Below, piece after piece: positions 1 to 5,335 of a stretch of 12,497 bases of DNA. The notes under the pieces were generated by a model. That model did no database searches. It saw only the letters and a list, made by a program, of their open reading frames with translations, and was not told the DNA's origin. This stretch comes from JBAZJN01 sp041651295 (lineage in GTDB: Bacteria; Patescibacteriota; UBA1384; XYA2-FULL-43-10; CAINNR01): NCBI GenBank assembly GCA_041651295.1, contig JBAZJN010000028.1, positions 1 to 12,497 on the forward strand, in the 5' to 3' direction. The first letter of the stretch is position 1. Each line of letters starts with the position of its first letter. The position numbers and the translations under genes were made by a program.

Positions 1-155
1 CTCGTTATGTTATCCATAACGATATCGAAGGCTTTATCTACAGACATATCATTCGTTGTTTCTTTCTTTTTATTGAAGAACAAGAAATATATTATTACAG
101 CAATCAGTAAGATGGCTATAATTATGATCCAAATGGTTTTTTGTTTCTTTTCCAT
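1..155 (-). CDS. Small single-span membrane protein, 3' end beyond window
   Basis: An ATG at 155 opens a frame that stays open to the left edge, giving 51 visible residues. A basic start (MEKKQKT) is followed by one strongly hydrophobic helix at about residues 8-25 (WIIIIAILLIAVIIYFLFF), then a KKK stop-transfer cluster and a polar tail. This predicts one membrane span with a short N-terminus. It is the last visible gene of the operon that contains the candidate capsid gene, 23 bp below the 164-aa membrane protein. In context it may be a virion membrane or lysis-related peptide, but no family is recognised and the C-terminal length is unknown. Confidence 0.7.
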   Translation of the reverse strand, partial: MEKKQKTIWIIIIAILLIAVIIYFLFFNKKKETTNDMSVDKAFDIVMDNIT

Positions 156-178
156 TGTCTATAACATTAAAAAAATTG

Positions 179-673
179 TTATTTCTTCCTCATGAGCACC
201 GTCACCAGGACGATAACTAGTATAAGAACGAGTATACCGGCGCCAACGAGCAACCATGTGTTTTGCCGGCTCGATGATTTCTGGTACGATGTACCGTTAT
301 TCCCGTATCCGAGAATTGATAGTACCCCGGGAGCTACTTTCAATACCCCATCAGCCCAGTACGCGAAATCCTTTTCTTCTTTTTTCTTTTCTTCTTTCTT
401 CGATTCGTCGGTACTGGTAGTGGATGTAGTTGCTGTAGTGTCTTCGTTCGCGTAGCTTAACTTTTTACCAGAAAACACCGTCATGGCATCCTTCAAGAAA
501 GAAGTCAAACGAGCTGGATCAGTCTGGCGAAGCCGTTCAACGAACATGTAGAACGCTACCCTCTGATCCATTCCAGAACGAGGGCTTACGCCGTACTTTA
601 AAAACAATTGCCCTACCTCGGTAGGATGCAGGGCAATTGAATTATTTATCGATTCTATAAGTTGCAGATCCAT
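179..673 (-). CDS. C-terminally anchored membrane protein, putative virion component
   Basis: This 164-aa protein starts at an ATG 4 bp below the stop of the 198-aa candidate structural protein, so the two are surely cotranscribed. Residues 1-70 are a soluble, mostly helical domain. Residues 78-102 are a low-complexity linker: a Thr/Ser run, then a Lys/Glu run. After a short domain containing WADGVLKVAPGVLSILGYG comes one hydrophobic helix near residues 141-160 ending in RKK. The layout is that of a tail-anchored protein with its bulk on one side of the membrane. Such proteins are common as membrane-to-capsid links in internal-membrane phages, but that role is inferred from context. I recognise no named family. 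Confidence 0.75.
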   Translation of the reverse strand: MDLQLIESINNSIALHPTEVGQLFLKYGVSPRSGMDQRVAFYMFVERLRQTDPARLTSFLKDAMTVFSGKKLSYANEDTTATTSTTSTDESKKEEKKKEEKDFAYWADGVLKVAPGVLSILGYGNNGTSYQKSSSRQNTWLLVGAGILVLILVIVLVTVLMRKK

Positions 674-677
674 GATC

Positions 678-1274
678 TTAGCCTTGGTAAAGGAACAACT
701 GGATGTTTTGTGTATACCCGGCAGCGAGTTTCTGCACTATTTCCGTGTAGGCATCGAGCTCTAGCATCTTTTGCTGATCCGACCCGAACTTGTCTGTCAA
801 GTCGATGTCGACCTGAAGCGTGTTGTTCGAATCCTGGTTCTTGTACGCGCTGGGGAAAATCGTGATACCCTGTTCCTTGTTAAAAACTCTCGATTTCCTG
901 AACGTGATAGGGTTGTCGAGCTGGGCAGCGTTGCTCACGGTGATTTTCATACCGGTTAACAACAACTTCTTACCTTTCGCGAGGTAATTTTTCAAAGTGG
1001 TGATTGTCGCGGGAGTACCGTTAGTTACAACGTTGGCACTTGTAGCAGTAATGGTATTACCTTCTACCATTATAGCATCTACAGCAACACCCGTTTCGTT
1101 CAACACGTCTGTAACGGCAGTGTGAATACCTGGTAAAATTGCTATCGTTTTATCAACAGCACTAGCACCGTTGTTGGTCATCGCAATCCTGTAAGGATTC
1201 CCTTGGAAAGCTTTCGGTAAAACCTTTTCTCCGCCCTTGGCGTGATCGGTGAAGAATTCGTCGTATGGATTCAT
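678..1274 (-). CDS. Putative major structural (capsid-like) protein
   Basis: I start this protein at the ATG at 1274 (198 aa, MNPYDEFF), preceded by an A-rich leader; an in-frame TTG two codons upstream is less likely. The protein has no signal peptide, membrane span or catalytic motif. It is rich in alternating hydrophobic/polar stretches rich in Thr, Val, Ile, Asn and Gly (for example YRIAMTNNGA, GNTITATSANVV, KLLLTGMKITVS, NTLQVDIDLT), which predicts a mainly beta-sheet fold, with a helical stretch near the C-terminus (DAYTEIVQKLA). Size, beta content and position between small membrane proteins, in an element with a packaging-type ATPase, make it the best candidate for a jelly-roll capsid subunit. 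I could not tie it to a known capsid family by sequence. It could instead be a spike or minor structural protein. Confidence 0.8.
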   Translation of the reverse strand: MNPYDEFFTDHAKGGEKVLPKAFQGNPYRIAMTNNGASAVDKTIAILPGIHTAVTDVLNETGVAVDAIMVEGNTITATSANVVTNGTPATITTLKNYLAKGKKLLLTGMKITVSNAAQLDNPITFRKSRVFNKEQGITIFPSAYKNQDSNNTLQVDIDLTDKFGSDQQKMLELDAYTEIVQKLAAGYTQNIQLFLYQG

Positions 1275-1292
1275 TTTCAAATTATATTTCGG

Positions 1293-1421
1293 TTACTTAC
1301 GACCCTTCGCGTTATCGAGGGTTATGACTGTCTTGCTAGTCTTGACCGAAGGCCAAAAAACGTAGACTAAAACGATGATCAGGATGATCAGAACCATCCA
1401 AGGCATGATTTTGTAAAGCAT
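1293..1421 (-). CDS. 42-aa single-span membrane peptide
   Basis: This short frame runs from an ATG at 1421 to a TAA at 1293, 18 bp before the capsid-like gene. It reads MLYKIMPWMVLIILIIVLVY followed by VFWPSVKTSKTVITLDNAKGRK. The first 24 residues form one very hydrophobic helix and the last 18 are polar and basic. It is the first gene of its operon. Its spacing, strand and amino acid make-up match the neighbouring membrane proteins, which argues against a chance frame. Tiny membrane peptides of this kind are typical of internal-membrane phages, where they sit in the virion membrane; a lysis peptide is the main alternative. No family recognised. Confidence 0.65.
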   Translation of the reverse strand: MLYKIMPWMVLIILIIVLVYVFWPSVKTSKTVITLDNAKGRK

Positions 1422-1496
1422 ACTCGTGAAATTATTTACTCTGTGATTTAAAGTTCGTCGAGCAAATATGTAACCGTGACAAACATCGCTTGCCGC

Positions 1497-1548
1497 TTTT
1501 GTTAGTTTATGTAACTATTCGTGCGTTTATGGTTGGTTTTGTTAGTTT
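1497..1548. repeat. Pair of 12-bp direct repeats upstream of the structural operon
   Basis: TTTTGTTAGTTT occurs at 1497-1508 and again at 1537-1548, exactly 40 bp apart. Both copies lie in the 201-bp gap between the terminator of the upstream operon and the first gene of the structural operon. The position suits binding sites for a regulator of the structural promoter. I could not find a convincing -33/-7 promoter pair here; the nearest -7-like match, on the minus strand, is CATATTTG. Confidence 0.4.
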
Positions 1549-1565
1549 GCTTGGTTGACTGGCAT

Positions 1566-1590
1566 AAAAAAAAGCACGTTGCGTGCTTTT
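1566..1590 (-). terminator. Intrinsic terminator of the packaging operon
   Basis: A perfect 9-bp stem (AAAAGCACG at 1570-1578, CGTGCTTTT at 1582-1590, loop TTG) is followed on the minus strand by a run of eight T residues. It lies 33 bp below the stop of the holin-like gene, so it should end the minus-strand operon that starts at 4378 and insulate the structural operon. The stem has A/T runs on both sides, so it may also work in the other direction. Confidence 0.8.
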
Positions 1591-1622
1591 AAAAATGATA
1601 ATTATTGATTTACTCAACAATT

Positions 1623-1862
1623 TCATCGACGTGCTTTCTTTTCGATCTCTTTCATCAGCAATTTACCATCGCTGTTCTCGAGTACATTCTTACCCACGTA
1701 GCTCAATCCAGCTATACCGGCACTTATAGCTATTGATTTGAAATCGAGATTACCCGATTCAATAGCCTGGTACCCGCCAGTTATAACGGCACCGATTATG
1801 GATGTTAATATCCCTTTCGCGATATCGCGGAAATTAACCCGCAAGAATTTCGATTTTTTCAT
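1623..1862 (-). CDS. Holin-like small membrane protein
   Basis: This 79-aa protein starts at ATG 1862. Residues 1-12 are basic. Residues 12-33 (DIAKGILTSIIGAVITGGYQ) form one moderately hydrophobic helix and residues 44-60 (IAISAGIAGLSYVGKNV) a second Gly/Ala-rich one, followed by a highly charged tail (KLLMKEIEKKARR). Two weak helices separated by a polar turn and ended by a charged tail is the usual plan of phage holins, and proteins with this pattern recur in Bacteroidota phages and prophages. It is the last gene of its operon, just before the terminator. A virion membrane protein is the alternative. The holin call comes from topology and context only. Confidence 0.7.
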   Translation of the reverse strand: MKKSKFLRVNFRDIAKGILTSIIGAVITGGYQAIESGNLDFKSIAISAGIAGLSYVGKNVLENSDGKLLMKEIEKKARR

Positions 1863-1878
1863 ATATGAAAATTATTGG

Positions 1879-2094
1879 TTACATTTTGTTGAAATATTCC
1901 TCTATCACTTCCTCGTCAATACCGTACTGGCTCTTGATATAATCGAGTATCTTACCGTCTACCCGTTTGCAGTAGCGTGAATAACCGAGTGGTTCGATGA
2001 TGGTGATAAAGCGACGATTCAAATCATCTCTCAATGCCCGTTGGCTTATGCCAATGATCCGTGCGAGATCGTACTTGTATATCGTCAATACCAT
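1879..2094 (-). CDS. Small protein with possible helix-turn-helix
   Basis: This 71-aa soluble protein starts with an ATG 4 bp below the stop of the ATPase gene, so it is translated from the same mRNA. Residues 8-30 (YDLARIIGISQRALRDDLNRRF) look like a helix-turn-helix: LARIIGIS would be the first helix and turn, and QRALRDDLNRR the recognition helix. The rest is helical and charged, ending YGIDEEVIEEYFNKM. A small DNA-binding protein beside a packaging ATPase could regulate late genes or mark the packaging site, but this is inference. The motif match is by eye. No named family recognised. Confidence 0.7.
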   Translation of the reverse strand: MVLTIYKYDLARIIGISQRALRDDLNRRFITIIEPLGYSRYCKRVDGKILDYIKSQYGIDEEVIEEYFNKM

Positions 2095-2098
2095 ATTG

Positions 2099-2692
2099 TC
2101 ACTGTATAAGTAATGTTTTGTTGAAATACTTGTTCTTGTTCGTTTTCACCTCTTGGAATCCTTGCTCTAAGCCACTTATAGGAAACTTATTACGAAGATA
2201 CGAAGTGAAGTTCTCGTTCGTTTTACCAAGGACTAGCGTGTCTGAAATCCTTACTAGGTCGGGAGGTATGGACATCAGCGAGTGAAATGTCCAGAACATA
2301 TCGATGTTCTTCTGCTTGGAATCCAGAACGATTGTTTTCTGATCATCAGTGAGTTTAGTTCCAACGAACCTCGTGGCATCCTCCACGATCACGAGAGCGT
2401 TCATCACGTTACGGTTCAATACCCTCCACAGCTTTGAAGTATCTGGATCCACTATCCTGAAGGTTGATCCCGTCAGCATCGTTATATCAGAAATGCTGTT
2501 TGCTATCGGCAAATGCCTGTAAGCGTCGGCGTCGAACGTGTCCATCACTATTATTGACTTCAGCGGGTGTTTATCCCTGTAAACTGGTATGATACCAGGA
2601 ACACCAAGCTCTGTATTACCGATGTAATAGGTAGTTTTACCAGAACCACGCCCACGACAGTGAATAATGATTTGATTGTTGCGTGTAGCCAT
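2099..2692 (-). CDS. P-loop ATPase, putative genome-packaging ATPase (FtsK/HerA-like)
   Basis: This 197-aa protein starts at ATG 2692, 5 bp after the preceding gene. A beta strand (QIIIHC) leads into the Walker A loop RGRGSGKTT at residues 13-21. The Walker B strand is ALVIVEDA at 99-106 with acidic E104/D105. Near 134-155 the segment WTFHSLMSIPPDLVRISDTL resembles the third conserved region of A32/PRD1-P9 type packaging ATPases and of the related Zot proteins of filamentous phages. Length (about 200 aa) and lack of a membrane span suit an internal-membrane phage packaging motor rather than Zot, which is longer and membrane-bound. Odd point: the first Walker A position is R13 instead of the usual G or A. 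The neighbours fit a morphogenesis operon. Packaging is inferred from motifs and context. Confidence 0.75.
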   Translation of the reverse strand: MATRNNQIIIHCRGRGSGKTTYYIGNTELGVPGIIPVYRDKHPLKSIIVMDTFDADAYRHLPIANSISDITMLTGSTFRIVDPDTSKLWRVLNRNVMNALVIVEDATRFVGTKLTDDQKTIVLDSKQKNIDMFWTFHSLMSIPPDLVRISDTLVLGKTNENFTSYLRNKFPISGLEQGFQEVKTNKNKYFNKTLLIQ

Positions 2693-2697
2693 GAGCG

Positions 2698-3240
2698 TTA
2701 CAATGCTATACGGCTTAATATTACCGAACCAACACCGAGCAATAGAGCCATTTCAGGGGGTAGCGTACCGCCATGCTTGGCCAAAACCTTTTCTAATGGA
2801 ACTTGAATGCTTTGCTTCTCATTATCTGTGAGAGGAAGTTTCTCCAAAGCCTTATCGAGGGTGTTCTTGTATTCCCGGTACGTGGCTGCCATATCCCGCT
2901 GTTCCTGCTTTAGCGATGCCGGTGGCATATGGCTTACCTGTTCGTACTCGTCGCGCTTCTCCTTGCTCTCGAAAAACTTACTCGTGTAGCGTTTCTCGTA
3001 GAAAACCTTACCGAGACCACACAACACTATGTTATCGAACAAGCAGATGTACATACCTGCTTCCTCGGCGAAGTTAACGGGTTGCTCTGGTTCTGGTTCA
3101 GATGTAGAATTACTACCGGTACCGGGAATTGGTTCTACGGTTTCGGGTTCTAACTCTTGAAAACCAGTCTTGTTTTCACCGATAGTCTTTATCTCTGTCG
3201 GTTGCGAAAGGATGTCAAATATCTCTTGGCTCTCATCCAT
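2698..3240 (-). CDS. Acidic protein with hydrophobic C-terminus
   Basis: I start at ATG 3240 (180 aa, MDESQEIFDIL), 5 bp after the previous stop; a longer frame from a weak codon at 3279 would overlap the upstream gene. Residues 1-55 are acidic and probably disordered, with a Pro/Glu-rich linker (EPETVEPIPGTG, EPEPEQP). Residues 60-150 are helical and charged (YEKRYTSKFFESKEKRDEYEQ and following). The last 20 residues (PPEMALLLGVGSVILSRIAL) form one hydrophobic helix that could anchor it in a membrane. It sits directly before the packaging-type ATPase gene, so a membrane-linked partner of the motor or a virion protein is possible. No family recognised. Confidence 0.75.
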   Translation of the reverse strand: MDESQEIFDILSQPTEIKTIGENKTGFQELEPETVEPIPGTGSNSTSEPEPEQPVNFAEEAGMYICLFDNIVLCGLGKVFYEKRYTSKFFESKEKRDEYEQVSHMPPASLKQEQRDMAATYREYKNTLDKALEKLPLTDNEKQSIQVPLEKVLAKHGGTLPPEMALLLGVGSVILSRIAL

Positions 3241-3245
3241 ATGCT

Positions 3246-3518
3246 CTACTCTGTTAAAAGATGCTTGTTTCTCTCCCACACTACTTGCAACGCTTCGACG
3301 TGCGGCTTCATGGCCATCTTGACGTTATCGTTCATCATTCTCGTGATGACTGGCGTTAACTTTGGCATAATAGAGAATAACGATGATGATCCATTCAGTG
3401 CTTTCAATATATCGCCAATCTTTAGTTCATCGTTGAAGAAATCTACCGATTTCTTTGCTATTATCATATCGTTTAGCAGCTCCTCGTAAGCCTGCTTGTA
3501 ATCTATTTCTTCGTCCAT
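3246..3518 (-). CDS. Small helical protein of unknown function
   Basis: This 90-aa protein starts at ATG 3518, 4 bp below the stop of the coiled-coil gene, and ends 5 bp before the next start, so it lies within a tight operon. It is acidic at the start (MDEEIDYKQAYEELL) and looks helical throughout. A Ser-rich turn (LNGSSSLFSIMPKLTP) sits in the middle and an amphipathic stretch (MNDNVKMAMKPHVEAL) near the end. There is no signal peptide or membrane span. I recognise no motif or family. The position between a coiled-coil protein and a tail-anchored protein suggests a role in assembly, but nothing in the sequence shows this. Confidence 0.65.
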   Translation of the reverse strand: MDEEIDYKQAYEELLNDMIIAKKSVDFFNDELKIGDILKALNGSSSLFSIMPKLTPVITRMMNDNVKMAMKPHVEALQVVWERNKHLLTE

Positions 3519-3522
3519 AATC

Positions 3523-4134
3523 CTATTTTATTGAATCGTAAAACTTCTTTATATTGTGTTCACCCAGCGACATGATACCTATGGTATCTATACCATATTT
3601 TTGATACCCCATGAACACTTTCTTGAAAACGAGATCCTGTATGTGATGCTCGGTTACAGCATCGTTGCTTTCCAAGCAATAAACACGGCGTGCGATGTTG
3701 TAGAGAAGAAGCTTTTCTTTCTTGTGTACAGGGATGACAATCTTGTTGTTATCAATTGAATAAAACATCTTGTTTTGCTCCAAAATATTGTTTGCATTAT
3801 CGCGATCGTTGAGTGCCGATAGCGTTGCCTCGTTGGCTTGCTCAAGCTCGTTCTTGCATGCATCGAATAGTAACGCCATCTCTTCGAAACGTTGCTTGAG
3901 AGATACGTACTCTTCTGATTCGAGAATATTAACCTTTTCGGTTACAACTTCGATTTTATTCTCCGATGCAACACGTATAACTTCCTCAAGTAGAGCATTG
4001 TCGTTAACGTAATCGATGTTGTTGGAAACAATAACTTCGTTTATTCGTTCCCTGGTTTTTTCCTTTACACGGAGCGACATCGTTACTTTCGATGGCTCCA
4101 GGAGACGTAATTCTTTTTTTTCAATCTCAGACAT
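3523..4134 (-). CDS. Coiled-coil protein with possible ribbon-helix-helix N-terminus
   Basis: This 203-aa protein starts at ATG 4134, overlapping no gene and only 1 bp after the stop of the small membrane protein. Residues 15-35 (KVTMSLRVKEKTRERINEVI) alternate polar and hydrophobic residues and then turn helical, like the strand-plus-helix start of ribbon-helix-helix DNA-binding proteins. Residues about 70-125 are a heptad-like helix rich in Glu, Leu and Asn, predicted to be a coiled coil. The last 70 residues form a compact basic domain (KIVIPVHKKEKLLLYNIARRVY). A dimeric DNA-binding protein used in partition, regulation or DNA delivery to the ATPase would fit. No named family recognised, and the ribbon-helix-helix reading is tentative. 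Confidence 0.75.
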   Translation of the reverse strand: MSEIEKKELRLLEPSKVTMSLRVKEKTRERINEVIVSNNIDYVNDNALLEEVIRVASENKIEVVTEKVNILESEEYVSLKQRFEEMALLFDACKNELEQANEATLSALNDRDNANNILEQNKMFYSIDNNKIVIPVHKKEKLLLYNIARRVYCLESNDAVTEHHIQDLVFKKVFMGYQKYGIDTIGIMSLGEHNIKKFYDSIK

Positions 4135-4135
4135 A

Positions 4136-4378
4136 CTATTTACCCCATATTAAATATTTTAACAACTTTATTTTTGAAGAAAGAAAAATGACAAAACCAT
4201 ATATAAGGAATCCTGTAACCAGGAGCCACACGATATATGTTATGATTAAGAATAAAAAGATATCTATCCATTTTTCGAATGTCCCGAACGGGAAACAAAC
4301 GCTAACTATTGTAATTGAAGATATTAACGCTATCAACACGAAAAACAGACATACGATTATGGTTCTATTAAACTTCAT
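4136..4378 (-). CDS. Two-span small membrane protein
   Basis: This 80-aa protein starts at ATG 4378 and is the first gene of the seven-gene left operon. Residues 6-28 (TIIVCLFFVLIALISSITIV) and 38-68 (IDIFLFLIITYIVWLLVTGF and onward) are long hydrophobic helices; the ends are basic (MKFNR, KIKLLKYLIWGK). Both termini are probably on the cytoplasmic side. It has no recognised family. In this setting it may be a virion membrane component or an assembly factor. A promoter-like element with a palindrome lies 23-54 bp upstream of the start. Confidence 0.7.
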   Translation of the reverse strand: MKFNRTIIVCLFFVLIALISSITIVSVCFPFGTFEKWIDIFLFLIITYIVWLLVTGFLIYGFVIFLSSKIKLLKYLIWGK

Positions 4379-4400
4379 ACAGCACGATTACTATTCATGA

Positions 4401-4432
4401 GATTACAAATGTAATCAATGTATGATGTCAAA
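4401..4432 (-). promoter_or_regulatory. Candidate promoter and operator of the left operon
   Basis: On the minus strand TACATTTG (4406-4413) is an exact match to the Bacteroidota -7 consensus TAnnTTTG. TTTG at 4429-4432 could be the -33 element, but the 15-bp gap is shorter than the usual 19 or so. The -7 element is centred in a palindrome, GATTACA-AA-TGTAATC (4401-4416), with 7-bp arms and a 2-bp spacer. A repressor dimer bound there would block the promoter. Confidence 0.4.
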
Positions 4433-4504
4433 GATTGATTTAAATGACTAGTTTATAAGTTGTTAATGAGTAAAAACAGACGAGTAAATGATGACATAAA
4501 GAGC

Positions 4505-4522
4505 AAATAACGAAAGTTATTT
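4505..4522. repeat. AT-rich hairpin with GAAA tetraloop
   Basis: AAATAAC (4505-4511) and GTTATTT (4516-4522) form a perfect 7-bp stem closed by a GAAA loop when read on the plus strand. It lies in the non-coding region beside the repeat cluster. GAAA is a stable RNA loop, but the stem is weak; it may be part of the origin or of an untranslated leader. Confidence 0.3.
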
Positions 4523-4564
4523 TAATTGACATCCATTCACTGGAAATTTACAACTGTAGAGTTA

Positions 4565-4822
4565 ACGTGTGAAAATGGTAAAAAAAAGTGTGAAAGTGTG
4601 AGAACGTGAGATAGCTTCATAATATATTGATAATCAATATTAAAATCACATCACAAAACCATTTTCAAAATGTGAGGAAGAATGATGAAAAGTGTGAGAA
4701 GAATTTTGGATCACGAAACCGATATCGAAAAGTGTGAAACTGTGATTGTGTGAGAAAAGTGTGAGAAAACGCAAATCGTTGCTTTACAATAGTATTATCT
4801 CTTAAATCACATTATCACACTT
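4565..4822. repeat. Cluster of GTGTGA iteron-like repeats, candidate replication origin
   Basis: Within this non-coding stretch GTGTGA starts at 4567, 4588, 4596, 4692, 4732, 4748 and 4759, and its complement TCACAC at 4815. The fuller consensus is roughly AAAGTGTGA[A/G]AA. Shorter TGTGA or TCACA copies lie at 4646, 4651, 4671, 4741 and 4807. Spacing is irregular: some copies are 8-11 bp apart, others tens of bp. The cluster also holds an AT-rich palindrome (ATATTGAT-A-ATCAATAT, 4624-4640) and a 10-bp inverted pair (TGAAAATGGT 4570-4579, ACCATTTTCA 4658-4667). It sits between divergent transcription units. Repeated initiator sites plus AT-rich DNA is the plan of iteron origins; regulatory binding sites are the alternative. 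Confidence 0.5.
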
Positions 4823-4911
4823 TTTTAAAGTAATATAAAGGGATTAAAAGGGAGGAAAGATATAAGGGGCTGACCTGGCATTTTTTCCCATCCATTTTTG
4901 TTAAAAATTAC

Positions 4912-4928
4912 GTAATATTGTGTATTAC
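4912..4928. promoter_or_regulatory. Palindrome upstream of the plus-strand gene pair
   Basis: GTAATA (4912-4917) and TATTAC (4923-4928) are perfect inverted arms around TTGTG. The left half contains TAATATTG, one base off the -7 consensus TAnnTTTG, but no TTG lies at the proper distance upstream. It may be an operator for the 119-aa and lipase genes. Confidence 0.3.
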
Positions 4929-4945
4929 AAATAACCGATAGATAC

Positions 4946-5305
4946 ATGGCAACAAGCATGATAAATTACACGCTCCCCGAGTTTGTATTCCTCGATGGGA
5001 ACAGCCACGAGGGTGATAGCCTTGAGCACAGGACGGTGCTGCAGCACGTGAGATCTTACACCATCGTGGAAGTTATAGACCTTGATAGCACGATAGCAGA
5101 TTCAGGCTTCAAGGGCGAGAAACTGAAGTTCGAACACGTTAACATGCTAGGTGTAACGGAAACGCACCTCATGGTTGTTCATTTCAGCCTTGCTGAATAC
5201 GATGACGTGACGGGGATACTGGAGAAATGCCGAGAATGGTACTGCAGTTACCTCGATTGGGAAGATAAGCGCATAATAGACGGCGAAACCGCCGTGATGA
5301 ATTAA
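4946..5305 (+). CDS. Conserved-looking hypothetical protein next to lipase
   Basis: This 119-aa soluble protein starts at ATG 4946 and ends 30 bp before the lipase start, on the same strand, so the two are probably cotranscribed. It has no signal peptide or membrane span. The pattern (LPEFVFLDGNSHEGDSLEHR, then RSYTIVEVIDLD, then MVVHFSLAEYDD, then EWYCSYLDWEDK) suggests alternating strands and helices in a small alpha/beta fold. It resembles uncharacterised small proteins I associate with Bacteroidota phages and mobile elements, with a Glu/Asp-rich WED motif at the end, but I cannot name the family or a function. It is one of only two plus-strand genes in the window. Confidence 0.75.
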   Translation: MATSMINYTLPEFVFLDGNSHEGDSLEHRTVLQHVRSYTIVEVIDLDSTIADSGFKGEKLKFEHVNMLGVTETHLMVVHFSLAEYDDVTGILEKCREWYCSYLDWEDKRIIDGETAVMN

Positions 5306-5335
5306 CAATTGTAACCGATTAAAAAACCACATATT

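Larger units (their letters stand above)
4379..4945. other. 567-bp intergenic region between divergent operons
   Basis: No credible gene lies here. It contains, left to right, the promoter/operator of the left operon (4401-4432), a GAAA hairpin (4505-4522), the GTGTGA repeat cluster (4565-4822) and a palindrome, GTAATA-TTGTG-TATTAC (4912-4928), 17 bp upstream of the plus-strand gene. The rest is AT-rich, with a purine-rich tract near 4840-4870. It is the longest non-coding region in the window. Confidence 0.7.

Noticed and set aside
1461..1475. Promoter for the structural operon at TACATATTTG
   Set aside because: The -7 match has a wrong first base or a wrong internal gap, and no TTG lies at about 19 bp upstream.
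2929..3489. Plus-strand frames opposite the 180-aa and 90-aa genes
   Set aside because: They are antisense shadows of well-packed minus-strand genes with start and stop spacing typical of an operon.
4565..4822. CRISPR array
   Set aside because: Repeats are only 6-12 bp, irregularly spaced and partly inverted, with no uniform spacers and no cas genes.
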